The translations under genes were made by a program, and so were the position numbers. A stretch of 27,535 bases of DNA from an uncultured Collinsella sp. (lineage in GTDB: Bacteria > Actinomycetota > Coriobacteriia > Coriobacteriales > Coriobacteriaceae). Positions 1 to 7,459 of the stretch are shown one piece after another; the first letter of the stretch is position 1, and the number at the start of each line of letters is the position of its first letter. The stretch is taken from NCBI GenBank assembly GCA_900547655.1, contig URHQ01000020.1, forward strand, positions 1-27,535, in the 5' to 3' direction. The notes beneath the pieces were generated by a model. It saw only the letters and a list, made by a program, of their open reading frames with translations, was not told the DNA's origin and ran no database searches.

Positions 1-54
1 CGGCCCTGCCGGGGCGCGAGGCGTAGGGACTACCCACACGAACTCACGAAGGCT

Positions 55-90
55 CCAAAAAGGGACAGGTTTATTTTGGCAGGTTTTATC
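55..90 (+). repeat. REP-like repeat, copy A
   Basis: A 36-base segment beginning CCAAAAAGGGACAGG and ending GGCAGGTTTTATC is identical to 7351-7386. Its 3' half recurs at 6132-6157 and its 5' 14 bases at 17292-17305. The full copy at 7347 has complementary ends (CCTGCCAAAA and TTTTGGCAGG); here the left arm is damaged. Size, hairpin form and intergenic position fit REP-type sequences. No transposase is present in the window, so the mobilising system is unknown. Confidence 0.6.
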
Positions 91-91
91 T

Positions 92-133
92 GGGCAAACG
101 CCGGACAACCATTAGGTGGCCCGGCGTTTGCCC
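92..133. terminator. 13-bp stem-loop downstream of the small gene at 167-487
   Basis: GGGCAAACGCCGG (92-104) and its exact complement (121-133) form a 13-bp stem with a 16-base loop. It lies 34 bases past the stop of the minus-strand gene. The U-tract is weak: plus-strand continuation is CGTTTTGC and there is no clear T run on the minus side, so terminator function is plausible but unproven. Confidence 0.4.
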
Positions 134-166
134 CGTTTTGCTGGGGATGTTTGTCGTTCGGTGCTC

Positions 167-487
167 TTACTGGCCAATCCAGTGTTGCGCATAGCTCTTA
201 ATGTCCTCGGTAAAACCGTCAAGGTCGTCAAGGGTGATCACGCTGTCGATAAGCAAATTGGCTATCTCGCGGTGCATTGTGCTGCGGCGAATGTTGTTTG
301 CAATTACGCCTGAGGACAGCTTGTCTCTATTGAGGCTCTCTTCTAGTGCCCAAAATCTACTGGACGCTTCGCTGCCGCCATTCAGTATCTCAACGTACTG
401 GCCGATGAGCTTTTCCATATAACGTTCTTGCCATTGAGGAAGCATTTTCTTAAACAGCTTCCAGTCGCTTTCGGCTACGTCGCGCAT
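167..487 (-). CDS. small conserved protein of unknown function (MRDVAESDWKLF family)
   Basis: Encodes 106 residues. I chose the ATG at 487 because GGAGGA lies about six bases upstream; the reading frame continues to a TTG at 505, but that would place the ribosome-binding site inside the gene. The product is charged and helical, with no signal peptide or membrane segment. Its start, MRDVAESDWKLF, matches from memory a small orphan family common in gut Clostridia and Coriobacteria whose members are sometimes mislabelled as multidrug transporters; nothing here supports transport. Base composition is more AT-rich than the neighbouring genes, which suggests later acquisition. It stands alone between repeat-rich spacers. 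Function unknown. Confidence 0.75.
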   Translation of the reverse strand: MRDVAESDWKLFKKMLPQWQERYMEKLIGQYVEILNGGSEASSRFWALEESLNRDKLSSGVIANNIRRSTMHREIANLLIDSVITLDDLDGFTEDIKSYAQHWIGQ

Positions 488-604
488 ATGTCCTCCGCTC
501 GTCAAATGGGCTTTTCATTTGCCTTTCATTCTATTTGCTTTTCGCTCGCAGGCGTGGATGAGAGGCGCTCTTTAGCCTTCGAGATTGGGCTTGAATGGGT
601 TGTA

Positions 605-765
605 TGCCACAAAACGGGCCTATCTACTACGTTTAATTGGATACCCTCAACCATGCCGGGAAAACGAAAAATAAAACCGCAGGTAGAAGGCCTGTCGATT
701 TTCGAAAAGGCGGTCATGGTTGGCCTCTTCGAGTTAAACGTAGTAGATGGGCCCTTTTCGTGGCG
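605..765. repeat. 161-bp imperfect palindrome (MITE-like)
   Basis: The outer arms 605-636 and 734-765 are complementary at about 29 of 32 positions and share the exact core ATCTACTACGTTTAA. Inner parts also pair loosely: CAACCATGCC near 648 against GGTCATGGTTGG near 712, and CCGCAGGTAGAAGG near 677 against GGCCTTC-type sequence. The whole segment can fold into one long hairpin. It lies in the gene-free stretch 488-939, which otherwise holds only the 71-bp element at 816-886. No coding potential is evident. Confidence 0.6.
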
Positions 766-815
766 GACCATCAAACGAACGCTGACGCTTGTGCTGCAGC
801 CGCTCCGATCATTCG

Positions 816-886
816 TAAGTTGCGGTGGAATAGTTCCTAAACTCGACTTCTCAAGGCTAAAACCGGAACTATATCACCGCAACTTA
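816..886. repeat. 71-bp hairpin element, copy 1
   Basis: Two 22-base arms (816-837 and 865-886) enclose a 27-base loop. The left arm carries the GCGGTGGAATAG variant and the right arm the complement of GCGGTGATATAG, so this copy has a two-base mismatch and looks like a hybrid of copies 2 and 3 (2009-2079 and 8398-8468). It lies between two minus-strand genes. Confidence 0.7.
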
Positions 887-939
887 GGAGGGATGGGCGG
901 GGGAGTACTAGTTGGGTGCTGCTGTCGGGCTGGGATGGT

Positions 940-1824
940 TTAGGCTCGCTTGCGATGCTTCCATTGTTTACGGCACCAACGCATGAGTGCTTTTACGACC
1001 GGGATGGTGATGAGGATTACCCAGGCGGGATGGGGTTGCCCCAGGCAGAGCCACATGTAGAGGAACCATGCCTCGGCACCGACTGAATAGACGACATCGA
1101 TCAGCTTAGATAAGTGGCGTCGATCGATAAAGTCGCCAAGCGCGTAGTAGATGGGAATCAAAAAGACGAGGAAGAGCCCCATGGACCACGCGCCGTAGAT
1201 AATGCCGAGCACCAGATAGGCGAGGGCGACAAGCGCGGGAAAGGGGAACTTGTTCCAAGCGCGTCCAATCTTGGTGCGGAAATGCTTGCCATGATGGTCG
1301 AGCTTGTCGTGTGCTTCCTTCCAGCTGGAAAACGTCTCGCCGTCGATGGTGACGGTGCCGTCATCATTGGTATGCACGCTATGTCCATCGTCCTCAAGCG
1401 TATCGATATGCAATCCGCCCGGCGCCACATGGACCTCTTCGCCTTTGTTGGGATCAATAACGTGGATGCCGCGCGCGAGGGAAATATCGACAAGTGGCTT
1501 ATCGCTGTAACCAGCGTGCTCAGTAGAAGCCTCAGCCTCTTCAGCCTTATCTGAAGCTTTGGCGCCGGCGTCGCTGTCCTGTGCCCCATCATCAGCCTGC
1601 GAGTCGTCAGTGCTATCCACCGCCTCTCCATACAACAGCTCATCCAGCGACACGCCATACAGCGCGGCGAGCGCAATAAGGTTATCGGTATCGGGCGAGG
1701 ATTCGCTGCGCTCCCATTTACTGACAGCCTGACGACTTACGCCCAGCTGGGCGGCAAGCGCCTCCTGAGAAAGCCCGGCAGCCTTGCGGCGATTAACGAG
1801 CCGCTGCGCCATCGCAAGATCCAT
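940..1824 (-). CDS. XRE-family transcriptional regulator with C-terminal membrane domain
   Basis: Encodes 294 residues from the ATG at 1824, which has AAAGGAA about six bases upstream; an upstream in-frame ATG at 1839 would put that site inside the gene. Residues about 5-60 are a Cro/C1-type helix-turn-helix (GLSQEALAAQLGVSRQAVSK). An acidic, low-complexity linker rich in Asp, Ala and Ser follows at about 65-105, then a region of short beta-like repeats, and three or four hydrophobic segments from about 190 to 280 before a basic end. A membrane-tethered regulator is therefore likely. A 9-base direct repeat in its upstream region may be its operator. Ligand and targets are unknown. Confidence 0.85.
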   Translation of the reverse strand: MDLAMAQRLVNRRKAAGLSQEALAAQLGVSRQAVSKWERSESSPDTDNLIALAALYGVSLDELLYGEAVDSTDDSQADDGAQDSDAGAKASDKAEEAEASTEHAGYSDKPLVDISLARGIHVIDPNKGEEVHVAPGGLHIDTLEDDGHSVHTNDDGTVTIDGETFSSWKEAHDKLDHHGKHFRTKIGRAWNKFPFPALVALAYLVLGIIYGAWSMGLFLVFLIPIYYALGDFIDRRHLSKLIDVVYSVGAEAWFLYMWLCLGQPHPAWVILITIPVVKALMRWCRKQWKHRKRA

Positions 1825-1879
1825 GACAGTTCCTTTCATATGGTGACCGTAATCGAATGAGCCGAGTATGCCGAGAACA

Positions 1880-1941
1880 ACCGGTAGCGACCACCATTTC
1901 TAGTTAGAATCTGCCCCAACCCTACCGCAACTACCGGTAGC
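1880..1941 (-). promoter_or_regulatory. candidate operator: paired ACCGGTAGC boxes upstream of the XRE gene
   Basis: ACCGGTAGC occurs at 1880-1888 and again at 1933-1941, 53 bp apart (about five helical turns). The second is part of the perfect palindrome CTACCGGTAG (1931-1940). Both lie within 120 bp upstream of the XRE regulator, so autoregulation is a reasonable inference. Confidence 0.35.
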
Positions 1942-2008
1942 AACCCCTAACGACCAGCCATTTCAGGACAAATGTCAGTGCAAGTAGCAGCTAAGAGCCC
2001 CCACTCAG

Positions 2009-2079
2009 TAAGTTGCGGTGGAATAGTTCCTAGATTCAGCCATTTGCGGGCTAAGCAGGAACTATTCCACCGCAATTTA
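2009..2079. repeat. 71-bp hairpin element, copy 2
   Basis: Arms 2009-2030 and 2058-2079 pair over 22 bases with a single C/T difference. The loop is again exactly 27 bases but differs in sequence from the other copies. Both arms carry the GGAAT/ATTCC variant, so the stem is preserved. Confidence 0.75.
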
Positions 2080-2138
2080 ATTTCAGACCAGGAACCCGCA
2101 ACAAGAAGACGAATAACCTCGGCGAGTATGTAAACGCA

Positions 2139-2235
2139 GGGCCCTCCGACCCCGCCCGACGATTTCGATTGGCGACCTTTGACGGAGTCAAGGGAGGAGC
2201 CAAATCGAAATACGTCGGGCGGGGTCGGAGGGTCC
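2139..2235. repeat. 97-bp near-perfect GC-rich palindrome downstream of pfkA
   Basis: The left arm 2139-2173 and right arm 2199-2235 are complementary apart from three small differences, sharing CCCTCCGACCCCGCCCGACG. The centre, TTTGAC-GGA-GTCAA (2178-2190), is itself palindromic, so the whole unit can cruciform or fold as one hairpin. It starts 23 bases past the pfkA stop. It may end pfkA transcription, but it lacks a T run and resembles a mobile palindromic element more than an ordinary terminator. Confidence 0.6.
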
Positions 2236-2258
2236 GATGGGATGAATTTCGGCCGAGG

Positions 2259-3338
2259 CTATTCGTCGCCGAAGCTGATGCCCAACGCCTTGGCCTCACG
2301 CACCAGATCGCTCTGGGGGTCGACATACTTGAGCTTGCCGGCGACATCCTCGAGCGGCATGTGGCACATCTTGCCGTCGCGCAGGGCAATCATGTAGCCA
2401 AACTCTCCGCGCAGGCAGCCAAGCGCGGCCTCGACGCCGCACTGGGTCGCAAAGATGCGGTCCTGGGCGTCGGGCTGGCCGCCGCGCTGCGTGTGACCGG
2501 GGATGGCGACGCGGGTCTCGCGACCGGTCTTGGCCTCAATCTCCTTGGCGATGTCGTAGACAATCGACGGGCTCGTGCGCTCGGCGAGCTTCTTCTTGTA
2601 CTCCTTCTTGGACAGCGCCGCGTCCTCCTTGGAGATAGCGCCCTCGGCGACGGCCACGATGGTAAAGCGGCTGCCGGTTTCCATGCGATGCTCAATGGTC
2701 TTGATGACCTGGTCCATGTCGTAGGGAATCTCGGGAATCAAGATGACATCCGCGCCGCCCGCGACGCCGGCGTACAGCGGGATCCAGCCAACCTTGTGGC
2801 CCATGATCTCGATAACAAACACGCGGCCGTGACTCGAGGCGGTAGTGTGGATGTCGTCGATGCACTTGGTGGCGACGTCGATGGCGCTCGTAAAGCCAAA
2901 CGTCAGCTCGGTGCCCCAGGTGTCGTTATCGATGGTCTTGGGCAGCGCGATAACGTTGAGGCCCTCTTCGCGCAGGCGGTTGGCGGTCTTGGTGGAGCCG
3001 TTACCGCCCAGCATAAACAGGCAGTCGAGCTGCAGCTTATGATAGGTGTGGACCATCGCCGGCACCTTCTCGACACCATCGGCCTCGGGGGTATCCAGAC
3101 GCTTGAACGGTGTGCGGCTCGTGCCCAGGATGGTGCCGCCGCGGGTGAGGATGCCGCTAAAATCGGCGGGCGTCATGACGCGGAACCTGCTGTAGATAAG
3201 GCCCTGATAGCCGTCCTCAAAGCCATAAATCTCGATAGGCTCTTCGCTATTGGTCATAAGCGTTTTGACGATGCCGCGCATGGTGGCGTTGAGCGCCTGG
3301 CAGTCGCCGCCACTGGTAAGAAGACCGATCCTGAGCAT
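2259..3338 (-). CDS. pfkA: 6-phosphofructokinase
   Basis: Phosphorylates fructose 6-phosphate to fructose 1,6-bisphosphate in cytosolic glycolysis. The 359 residues contain the N-terminal nucleotide loop (TSGGDCQALNA, 8-17), GGNGS at 111-115, the catalytic PKTIDND at 133-139 (general base Asp137), the MGHKVGW sugar-phosphate region near 180 and GHTQRGGQPDAQDR towards the C-terminus. The start at 3338 has GGAAGGA seven bases upstream. The donor-specifying residues are mixed: Gly at the position equivalent to E. coli 104 (ATP-type) with Lys at 124 (PPi-type), and Asn instead of the Mg-binding Asp103. The sequence alone does not settle ATP versus pyrophosphate. The gene stands alone. Confidence 0.93.
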   Translation of the reverse strand: MLRIGLLTSGGDCQALNATMRGIVKTLMTNSEEPIEIYGFEDGYQGLIYSRFRVMTPADFSGILTRGGTILGTSRTPFKRLDTPEADGVEKVPAMVHTYHKLQLDCLFMLGGNGSTKTANRLREEGLNVIALPKTIDNDTWGTELTFGFTSAIDVATKCIDDIHTTASSHGRVFVIEIMGHKVGWIPLYAGVAGGADVILIPEIPYDMDQVIKTIEHRMETGSRFTIVAVAEGAISKEDAALSKKEYKKKLAERTSPSIVYDIAKEIEAKTGRETRVAIPGHTQRGGQPDAQDRIFATQCGVEAALGCLRGEFGYMIALRDGKMCHMPLEDVAGKLKYVDPQSDLVREAKALGISFGDE

Positions 3339-3375
3339 GATGAATCCTTCCGGGCAAGTTATAACATGCGCATAA

Positions 3376-3410
3376 GTTTACCCCCGCACACTGTTGATAC
3401 GGGGGTAAAC
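3376..3410 (-). terminator. stem-loop between the Ntn hydrolase gene and pfkA
   Basis: GTTTACCCCCG (3376-3386) pairs perfectly with CGGGGGTAAAC (3400-3410) around a 13-base loop. It follows the minus-strand hydrolase gene (stop at 3477) and precedes the pfkA start. The trailing minus-strand sequence TTATGCG is a poor U-tract, so this is a tentative terminator. Confidence 0.45.
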
Positions 3411-3476
3411 GTGTTAGCTCAAGCGTATGGAAATGTAAGCAACGTCAGGGAACGTAAGGTCGACGGGCCTGGCTCC

Positions 3477-4562
3477 TTACAGTGCGAAGGCGTCGACGTC
3501 GCCCCAGTGGCGGCGCAGCGTAATGGCGGCGGCGGGTTCGGTATTGTCAAAGACGACCGACCATTGCGTATTGCTGGTGATGTCTTCCGGATTGGGCTCT
3601 TGCGCTGCGGCACGCAGGGCTTCCCAGACAATCGTTTCGTCCTGGGCACCGACATGGGTATCAAGGACATCGGCGATTGCAACGGCGCGCTCTTTACCAT
3701 GGCCCAGCTCGCCATTCTTTTGGTTGGGTAGCACTTCGTCGCCATAGCAGGCGTAGAAGTTCGTAACCTGGCGTACAGGAGTCGCTTTGAAAGCGCGGTC
3801 CGGATCGCGCGGGTCCCACTCTACTACGCGCGCGTCACCGGCGGCGTCGTTGATAAAGAAGTGGTAATCGCGTCCTGCCATGGCGTGCATGTCGTGGGCG
3901 GAAAGCAGGTCGACAGCTTCTTGCGTGGTGGCGGCACGGTCGAGCACCAGACGGATGGCGAGCGAGGTATTGATGACGGGGCGTTGCGTGTCCTGGTCAC
4001 AGGGCTTGGAATCCAGAGTGAGTACGGCAATGGACACGCCGCATTCGTTAACACCGTCGAGCTGGGCAAACGGGCCCATGAGTGCGGCGGCGCGTCCGCC
4101 GACGGAGTCAAACGGAGTGTTATCGCCCAGGTTGTTAAGGGCAGCAAACCCGATGGAGGTATAGCCGCCTCGTGGGTGATTGCGCACCAGCAGCGCCGAG
4201 GTGTCGTCCTTAAAGTCGTAATTGCGACCGGTGCGCACGCGGCCTTCGGCATCTACGGCGACAAAAGCGCTGCAGGCAAACTGGGGCGCCTGGACATGTA
4301 CCGGCACACCGGGCAGCACCTGCGCCACCACGGCATCGATGTAGGCCTGGTCGTCGCGCACGCCAGCGGCGATGATGCGATCAAGATCGTAGTCGTAGGC
4401 GATGTCGATTGCGTACAGGTCATAGCCATCCGCGTAGCCGGTCAAGCGCTTGAGCGACGCGGCGGACTTGATTTGCTTGTGATAAACGATACCGGTGGCA
4501 GCGGCAAGGCCGACGGCGACTCCCGCGACACCGCAGGCGATGGCAATGTTACGTGGCTTCAT
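3477..4562 (-). CDS. membrane-anchored linear amide C-N hydrolase (choloylglycine hydrolase/AAT-like Ntn family)
   Basis: Encodes 361 residues; the start at 4562 has GAGAGGAG six bases upstream. Residues 5-27 form a hydrophobic N-terminal segment, either an uncleaved anchor or a signal peptide, so the enzyme domain should lie outside the membrane. The Ntn-hydrolase signature is clear: ACSAF with candidate nucleophile Cys97, followed by GRNYDF at 112-117, then a central NECGVSIAVL region. These families hydrolyse linear amides such as conjugated bile acids, penicillin V, N-acyl amino acids or carcinine; the subtype is not decidable here. Because the Cys is internal, either propeptide removal or autocleavage before Cys97 is required for a free N-terminal nucleophile. 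It has its own transcription unit, divergent from the M18 peptidase. Confidence 0.82.
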   Translation of the reverse strand: MKPRNIAIACGVAGVAVGLAAATGIVYHKQIKSAASLKRLTGYADGYDLYAIDIAYDYDLDRIIAAGVRDDQAYIDAVVAQVLPGVPVHVQAPQFACSAFVAVDAEGRVRTGRNYDFKDDTSALLVRNHPRGGYTSIGFAALNNLGDNTPFDSVGGRAAALMGPFAQLDGVNECGVSIAVLTLDSKPCDQDTQRPVINTSLAIRLVLDRAATTQEAVDLLSAHDMHAMAGRDYHFFINDAAGDARVVEWDPRDPDRAFKATPVRQVTNFYACYGDEVLPNQKNGELGHGKERAVAIADVLDTHVGAQDETIVWEALRAAAQEPNPEDITSNTQWSVVFDNTEPAAAITLRRHWGDVDAFAL

Positions 4563-4723
4563 GGCGGCTCCTCTCGTCCTGTTAGCGTAATTGTCGCAAA
4601 AGGTGCACGGGCATGATGGCTCAACTTGGTGAGCGGTGCGGGATTAAACACGGAATGAAGAGTGCAGCGCTGGCGCGGCGGGGTATGCTGGAAGGGACCA
4701 TCAACCCAGCGAAAGGGGAGAGC

Positions 4724-6109
4724 ATGACGGATCAGGAAACGCCCGAGCGCGCGCATGTGACGGCCGATGATATCGAGGCCGCCAACGACCTTATCGACTT
4801 TATCGAGGCATGCCCCAGCATGTTCCATACGGCGGCGACCATTATGGCCGAGCTCGACGAGGCGGGCTTTACCTACCTGTCCGAGAACGCGGCGTGGGAC
4901 ATCGAGCCGGGCGGGCGTTATTACACGCAGCGCAACACCTCGAGCGTTATCGCCTTTAAGGTGGGCGAGGACCTGGCTGCTACGTGGGGCGAGGACGGCG
5001 TTGCCGGCGACTACCATTTTCAGCTGACGGCGTCGCACAGCGACTCGCCGACGTTTAAGGTTAAGGCCGTGCCCGAGCTCGACGGCGCGGGCGAGACGCT
5101 GCGCCTGAACACCGAGGCCTACGGCGGCATGATCGACTACACCTGGTTCGACCGTCCGCTGGCACTCGCGGGCCGCGTGCTGGTACGCGAGGGCGACCGT
5201 ATCGAGAGTCGTTTGCTCGCTACCGAGCGCGAAGTCGCCATCATCCCGAGCCTTGCCATCCACATGAACCGTGGCGTTAACGAGAGCTTTGCTCCCAACC
5301 GAGCCGTCGACCTGTGCCCGCTCATCAGCGCCGGCGAACTCAAGCAGGGAGATTTTGATGCCCTGATTGCCGAAGAGCTGGACGTTGAGCCCGAGCAAAT
5401 TCTGGGCCGCGATTTGTTCCTGGTCAACCGCCAGGATGCGCGCATTTGGGGCTGGGCCGACGAGTTTATCTCGACGCCCAAGCTTGATGACCTGGCTTGC
5501 GCCTATACCTCGCTACAGGCATTTTTGGGCACCGAGAACGCGCACGACGTCTCGGTCTTTTGCTGCTTTGATAACGAGGAGGTTGGCTCCGAGACCAAGC
5601 AGGGCGCCATGTCGACCTTCTTGGCCGACGCGTTGCGACGCATCAACGGGTCGCTGGGCTTCGATGACGAGTCGTACCATCGCGCGCTTGCCGCCTCGAT
5701 GCTTGTGAGCTGCGACAACGCGCATGCTGTGCACCCCAACCATGCCGAGAAGTGCGATGCCCGCAACCAGGTCGTACTCAACGGCGGTATTGTCATCAAG
5801 GAAGCCGCCAACCAGCACTACTGCACCGATGCCTTTAGCCGCGCGGTGTTCCAAGCCATCTGCGATGACGCCGACGTGCCCACGCAGGCCTTCGCCAACA
5901 AGAGCGATATGGCGGGCGGTTCGACCCTGGGCAACCTGTCGAACATGCAGGCGAGCATGCATGCCGTTGACGTGGGCCTGCCGCAGCTTGCCATGCACTC
6001 GAGCTACGAGACCGGCGGCGTGCGCGACGTGATGTGTGCCATCCGCGCCCTCACGGCCTTCTACGAGCGAAACCTAACCATCAACGGCGCCGAAAGCGTG
6101 GAGCTCTAA
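4724..6109 (+). CDS. M18 family aminopeptidase (aspartyl aminopeptidase type)
   Basis: A 461-residue cytosolic metallo-aminopeptidase that removes N-terminal residues, in this family typically acidic ones, from peptides. I start it at 4724, where GAAAGGGGAG lies just upstream; the open frame extends to 4613 but lacks a ribosome-binding site there. The dinuclear zinc centre is recognisable: HSDS (His105), KLDDLA (Asp255), DNEEVGS (Glu285/286), SCDNAHAVHP (Asp331) and HSSYE (His425). MAGGSTLGN near 397-404 is also family-typical. Length is normal for M18. It is monocistronic and divergent from the Ntn hydrolase, sharing a 160-bp promoter region. Confidence 0.93.
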   Translation: MTDQETPERAHVTADDIEAANDLIDFIEACPSMFHTAATIMAELDEAGFTYLSENAAWDIEPGGRYYTQRNTSSVIAFKVGEDLAATWGEDGVAGDYHFQLTASHSDSPTFKVKAVPELDGAGETLRLNTEAYGGMIDYTWFDRPLALAGRVLVREGDRIESRLLATEREVAIIPSLAIHMNRGVNESFAPNRAVDLCPLISAGELKQGDFDALIAEELDVEPEQILGRDLFLVNRQDARIWGWADEFISTPKLDDLACAYTSLQAFLGTENAHDVSVFCCFDNEEVGSETKQGAMSTFLADALRRINGSLGFDDESYHRALAASMLVSCDNAHAVHPNHAEKCDARNQVVLNGGIVIKEAANQHYCTDAFSRAVFQAICDDADVPTQAFANKSDMAGGSTLGNLSNMQASMHAVDVGLPQLAMHSSYETGGVRDVMCAIRALTAFYERNLTINGAESVEL

Positions 6110-6131
6110 AATCGACCAAGATGAGATGACA

Positions 6132-6157
6132 ATTTTGGCAGGTTTTATCTGGGCAAA
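6132..6157 (+). repeat. REP-like repeat, partial copy
   Basis: Twenty-six bases beginning ATTTTGGCAGG and ending CTGGGCAAA match positions 73-98, i.e. the 3' half of the REP-like unit plus the following bases. It lies 22 bases after the M18 stop codon. The 5' half is missing, so this is a decayed copy. Confidence 0.5.
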
Positions 6158-6245
6158 TGCTTCAACGCCAACGACAAGACGGAACTGCTAGGACTTCATA
6201 GGCAGAGCCTGCGCTAGTCAGATCCCGCAGGTCGAATAAAAGTCA

Positions 6246-6350
6246 GCGAGAGCCCGCCGTTTGAGCCAAGGTGCCGTGAAATGAAAAGGCGCTGACCTTC
6301 TGGTCGCGCCTTTAAAATTGAACGGCAGATTGGCCAAACGGCGGGCTCGC
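6246..6350. repeat. 105-bp palindromic element
   Basis: Arms 6246-6297 and 6302-6350 are complementary over most of their length, including GCCCGCCGTTTG against CAAACGGCGGGC at the base and AAAGGCGC-type sequence near the tip, closing on GACC-TTCT-GGTC with a four-base loop (6298-6301). It sits between the convergent M18 and dehydrogenase genes. It could act as a bidirectional terminator, but its length and imperfect pairing look like a decayed palindromic mobile element. The rest of 6110-6390 holds only the REP fragment and the hairpin at 6362. Confidence 0.6.
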
Positions 6351-6361
6351 AGCGTCGGCTC

Positions 6362-6388
6362 ATTACGCCGTTTGTAAAACGGCGTAAT
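6362..6388 (-). terminator. 12-bp stem-loop at the end of the dehydrogenase gene
   Basis: ATTACGCCGTTT (6362-6373) pairs perfectly with AAACGGCGTAAT (6377-6388) around three bases. It begins two bases after the minus-strand stop codon at 6391. No U-tract follows. The core GCCGTTT is shared with the neighbouring 105-bp palindrome. Confidence 0.45.
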
Positions 6389-6390
6389 TC

Positions 6391-7326
6391 TTAATGATCG
6401 ATCCAGCAGCGCAGGGTTTCGCCGGCTTGCAGATGGCGAAGATTTTCCGCGGCGATGTCGACCACGTTGTTGAGCGTGGCGGCCAGATGGAACCAACCGG
6501 AGACGTGCGGCGTGATGAGCATGTTGGGCGCATCCCACAGCGGGCTTGTCTCAGGCAGCGGCTCGGGGTCGGTGACGTCGACCGCGGCACCGGCGAGATG
6601 TCCCGACTCCAGAGCGACAACCAAGTCGTCGGCGACCACAAGATCGCCGCGGCCGCCGTTGGCAAAGAAGGCGCCCGGTTTCATCGCGGCGAAGAACTCG
6701 GCGTTCGCCAGGCCGCGGGTCTCGGGTGTGCTGGGCATAAAGGATGCGACGATGTCAGCCTCGGCCAGACGCTCGGGCAGGGCGCCCATGCTGTCCATGT
6801 CCTCAAACACAATGGGGTAGACGAGCGGATGGCGCTTGATGCCGCGGACGTGCGCACCCATGTTGCGGCAGAGCGTGGCGAAGTGGCCACCGATATCGCC
6901 CGCGCCCAGCACCAGCACATTGGCGTTTTTGAGCGAGGTGACCGGCCCCAAATCCTCCCAGCGATGTTCGCGCTGCAGGTCCTGGTAGCCGGGCAGGCGC
7001 TTCATCATAGACAGCACCATGGCAAACATGTGCTCGCTCACGGCCTGGCCGTAGGCGCCCACCGAGCAGGAGAGCTTAGCGTCGGCTGGCACGGTGCCGG
7101 CGGCCAAGTAATCGTCATAGCCCGCGGTCTGCAGTTGCAGTAGCTGGAGGTGCTCGCATGCGGTAAGCAGAGCAGGGTCGATGTTGCCCAGAATTACGTC
7201 GGCGTTGGCGACCTGTTCACGCGTGATGGCGTCGGAACTCGTGTAGATAAAGTCCTCGCCCGGAGCGCTCGACTCGAGGATCGCGCGATGGCGGTCGTTG
7301 ACGGGCAACAAAACCAGGATGTTCAC
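6391..7326 (-). CDS. D-2-hydroxyacid dehydrogenase (NAD-binding)
   Basis: A 311-residue cytosolic oxidoreductase that interconverts D-2-hydroxyacids and 2-oxoacids with NAD(P). I choose the GTG at 7326 (MNILVLLPVND) because AGAGGAC lies six bases upstream; the frame stays open to 7392, but that extension runs into a REP-like repeat and has no ribosome-binding site. The Rossmann loop GAGDIG is at 141-146. The catalytic set is in place: Arg226 in NGGRGDL, Glu255 in DPEPLP and His274 in TPHVSG. The substrate cannot be told from sequence; the family includes phosphoglycerate, lactate and hydroxyisocaproate dehydrogenases. It appears to be a single-gene unit. Confidence 0.9.
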   Translation of the reverse strand: MNILVLLPVNDRHRAILESSAPGEDFIYTSSDAITREQVANADVILGNIDPALLTACEHLQLLQLQTAGYDDYLAAGTVPADAKLSCSVGAYGQAVSEHMFAMVLSMMKRLPGYQDLQREHRWEDLGPVTSLKNANVLVLGAGDIGGHFATLCRNMGAHVRGIKRHPLVYPIVFEDMDSMGALPERLAEADIVASFMPSTPETRGLANAEFFAAMKPGAFFANGGRGDLVVADDLVVALESGHLAGAAVDVTDPEPLPETSPLWDAPNMLITPHVSGWFHLAATLNNVVDIAAENLRHLQAGETLRCWIDH

Positions 7327-7346
7327 AAGCAGTCCTCTCCGCTCGA

Positions 7347-7386
7347 CCTGCCAAAAAGGGACAGGTTTATTTTGGCAGGTTTTATC
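7347..7386 (+). repeat. REP-like repeat, full copy B
   Basis: The most complete copy: CCTGCCAAAA (7347-7356) pairs perfectly with TTTTGGCAGG (7370-7379), with AGGGACAGG in the loop. Positions 7351-7386 are identical to 55-90. It lies between the dehydrogenase start and the map terminator. Confidence 0.65.
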
Positions 7387-7400
7387 AGGCAAAACGCTAT

Positions 7401-7449
7401 AAAAACGCCGGGCTACGCGATGGTTAGCATATCCATCGCGTAGCCCGGC
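7401..7449 (-). terminator. intrinsic terminator of the methionine aminopeptidase gene
   Basis: A perfect 17-bp stem (7407-7423 with 7433-7449) with a 9-base loop begins 10 bases after the map stop. On the minus strand it is followed by CGTTTTTATAGCGTTTTG, a good U-tract. Confidence 0.85.
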
Positions 7450-7459
7450 ATATCTACAG

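Noticed and set aside
1..24. Possible 3' end of a plus-strand gene (frame ending in TAG at 22-24)
   Set aside because: Only seven codons are visible, too few to support a call.
428..943. Plus-strand frame of 171 codons across 428-943
   Set aside because: It runs through the 161-bp palindrome and a 71-bp repeat and overlaps a supported minus-strand gene; no domain or convincing ribosome-binding site.
2169..3731. Long plus-strand open frame of 520 codons
   Set aside because: It is the opposite-strand shadow of pfkA and the Ntn hydrolase gene, both with clear motifs, and lacks any recognisable domain.
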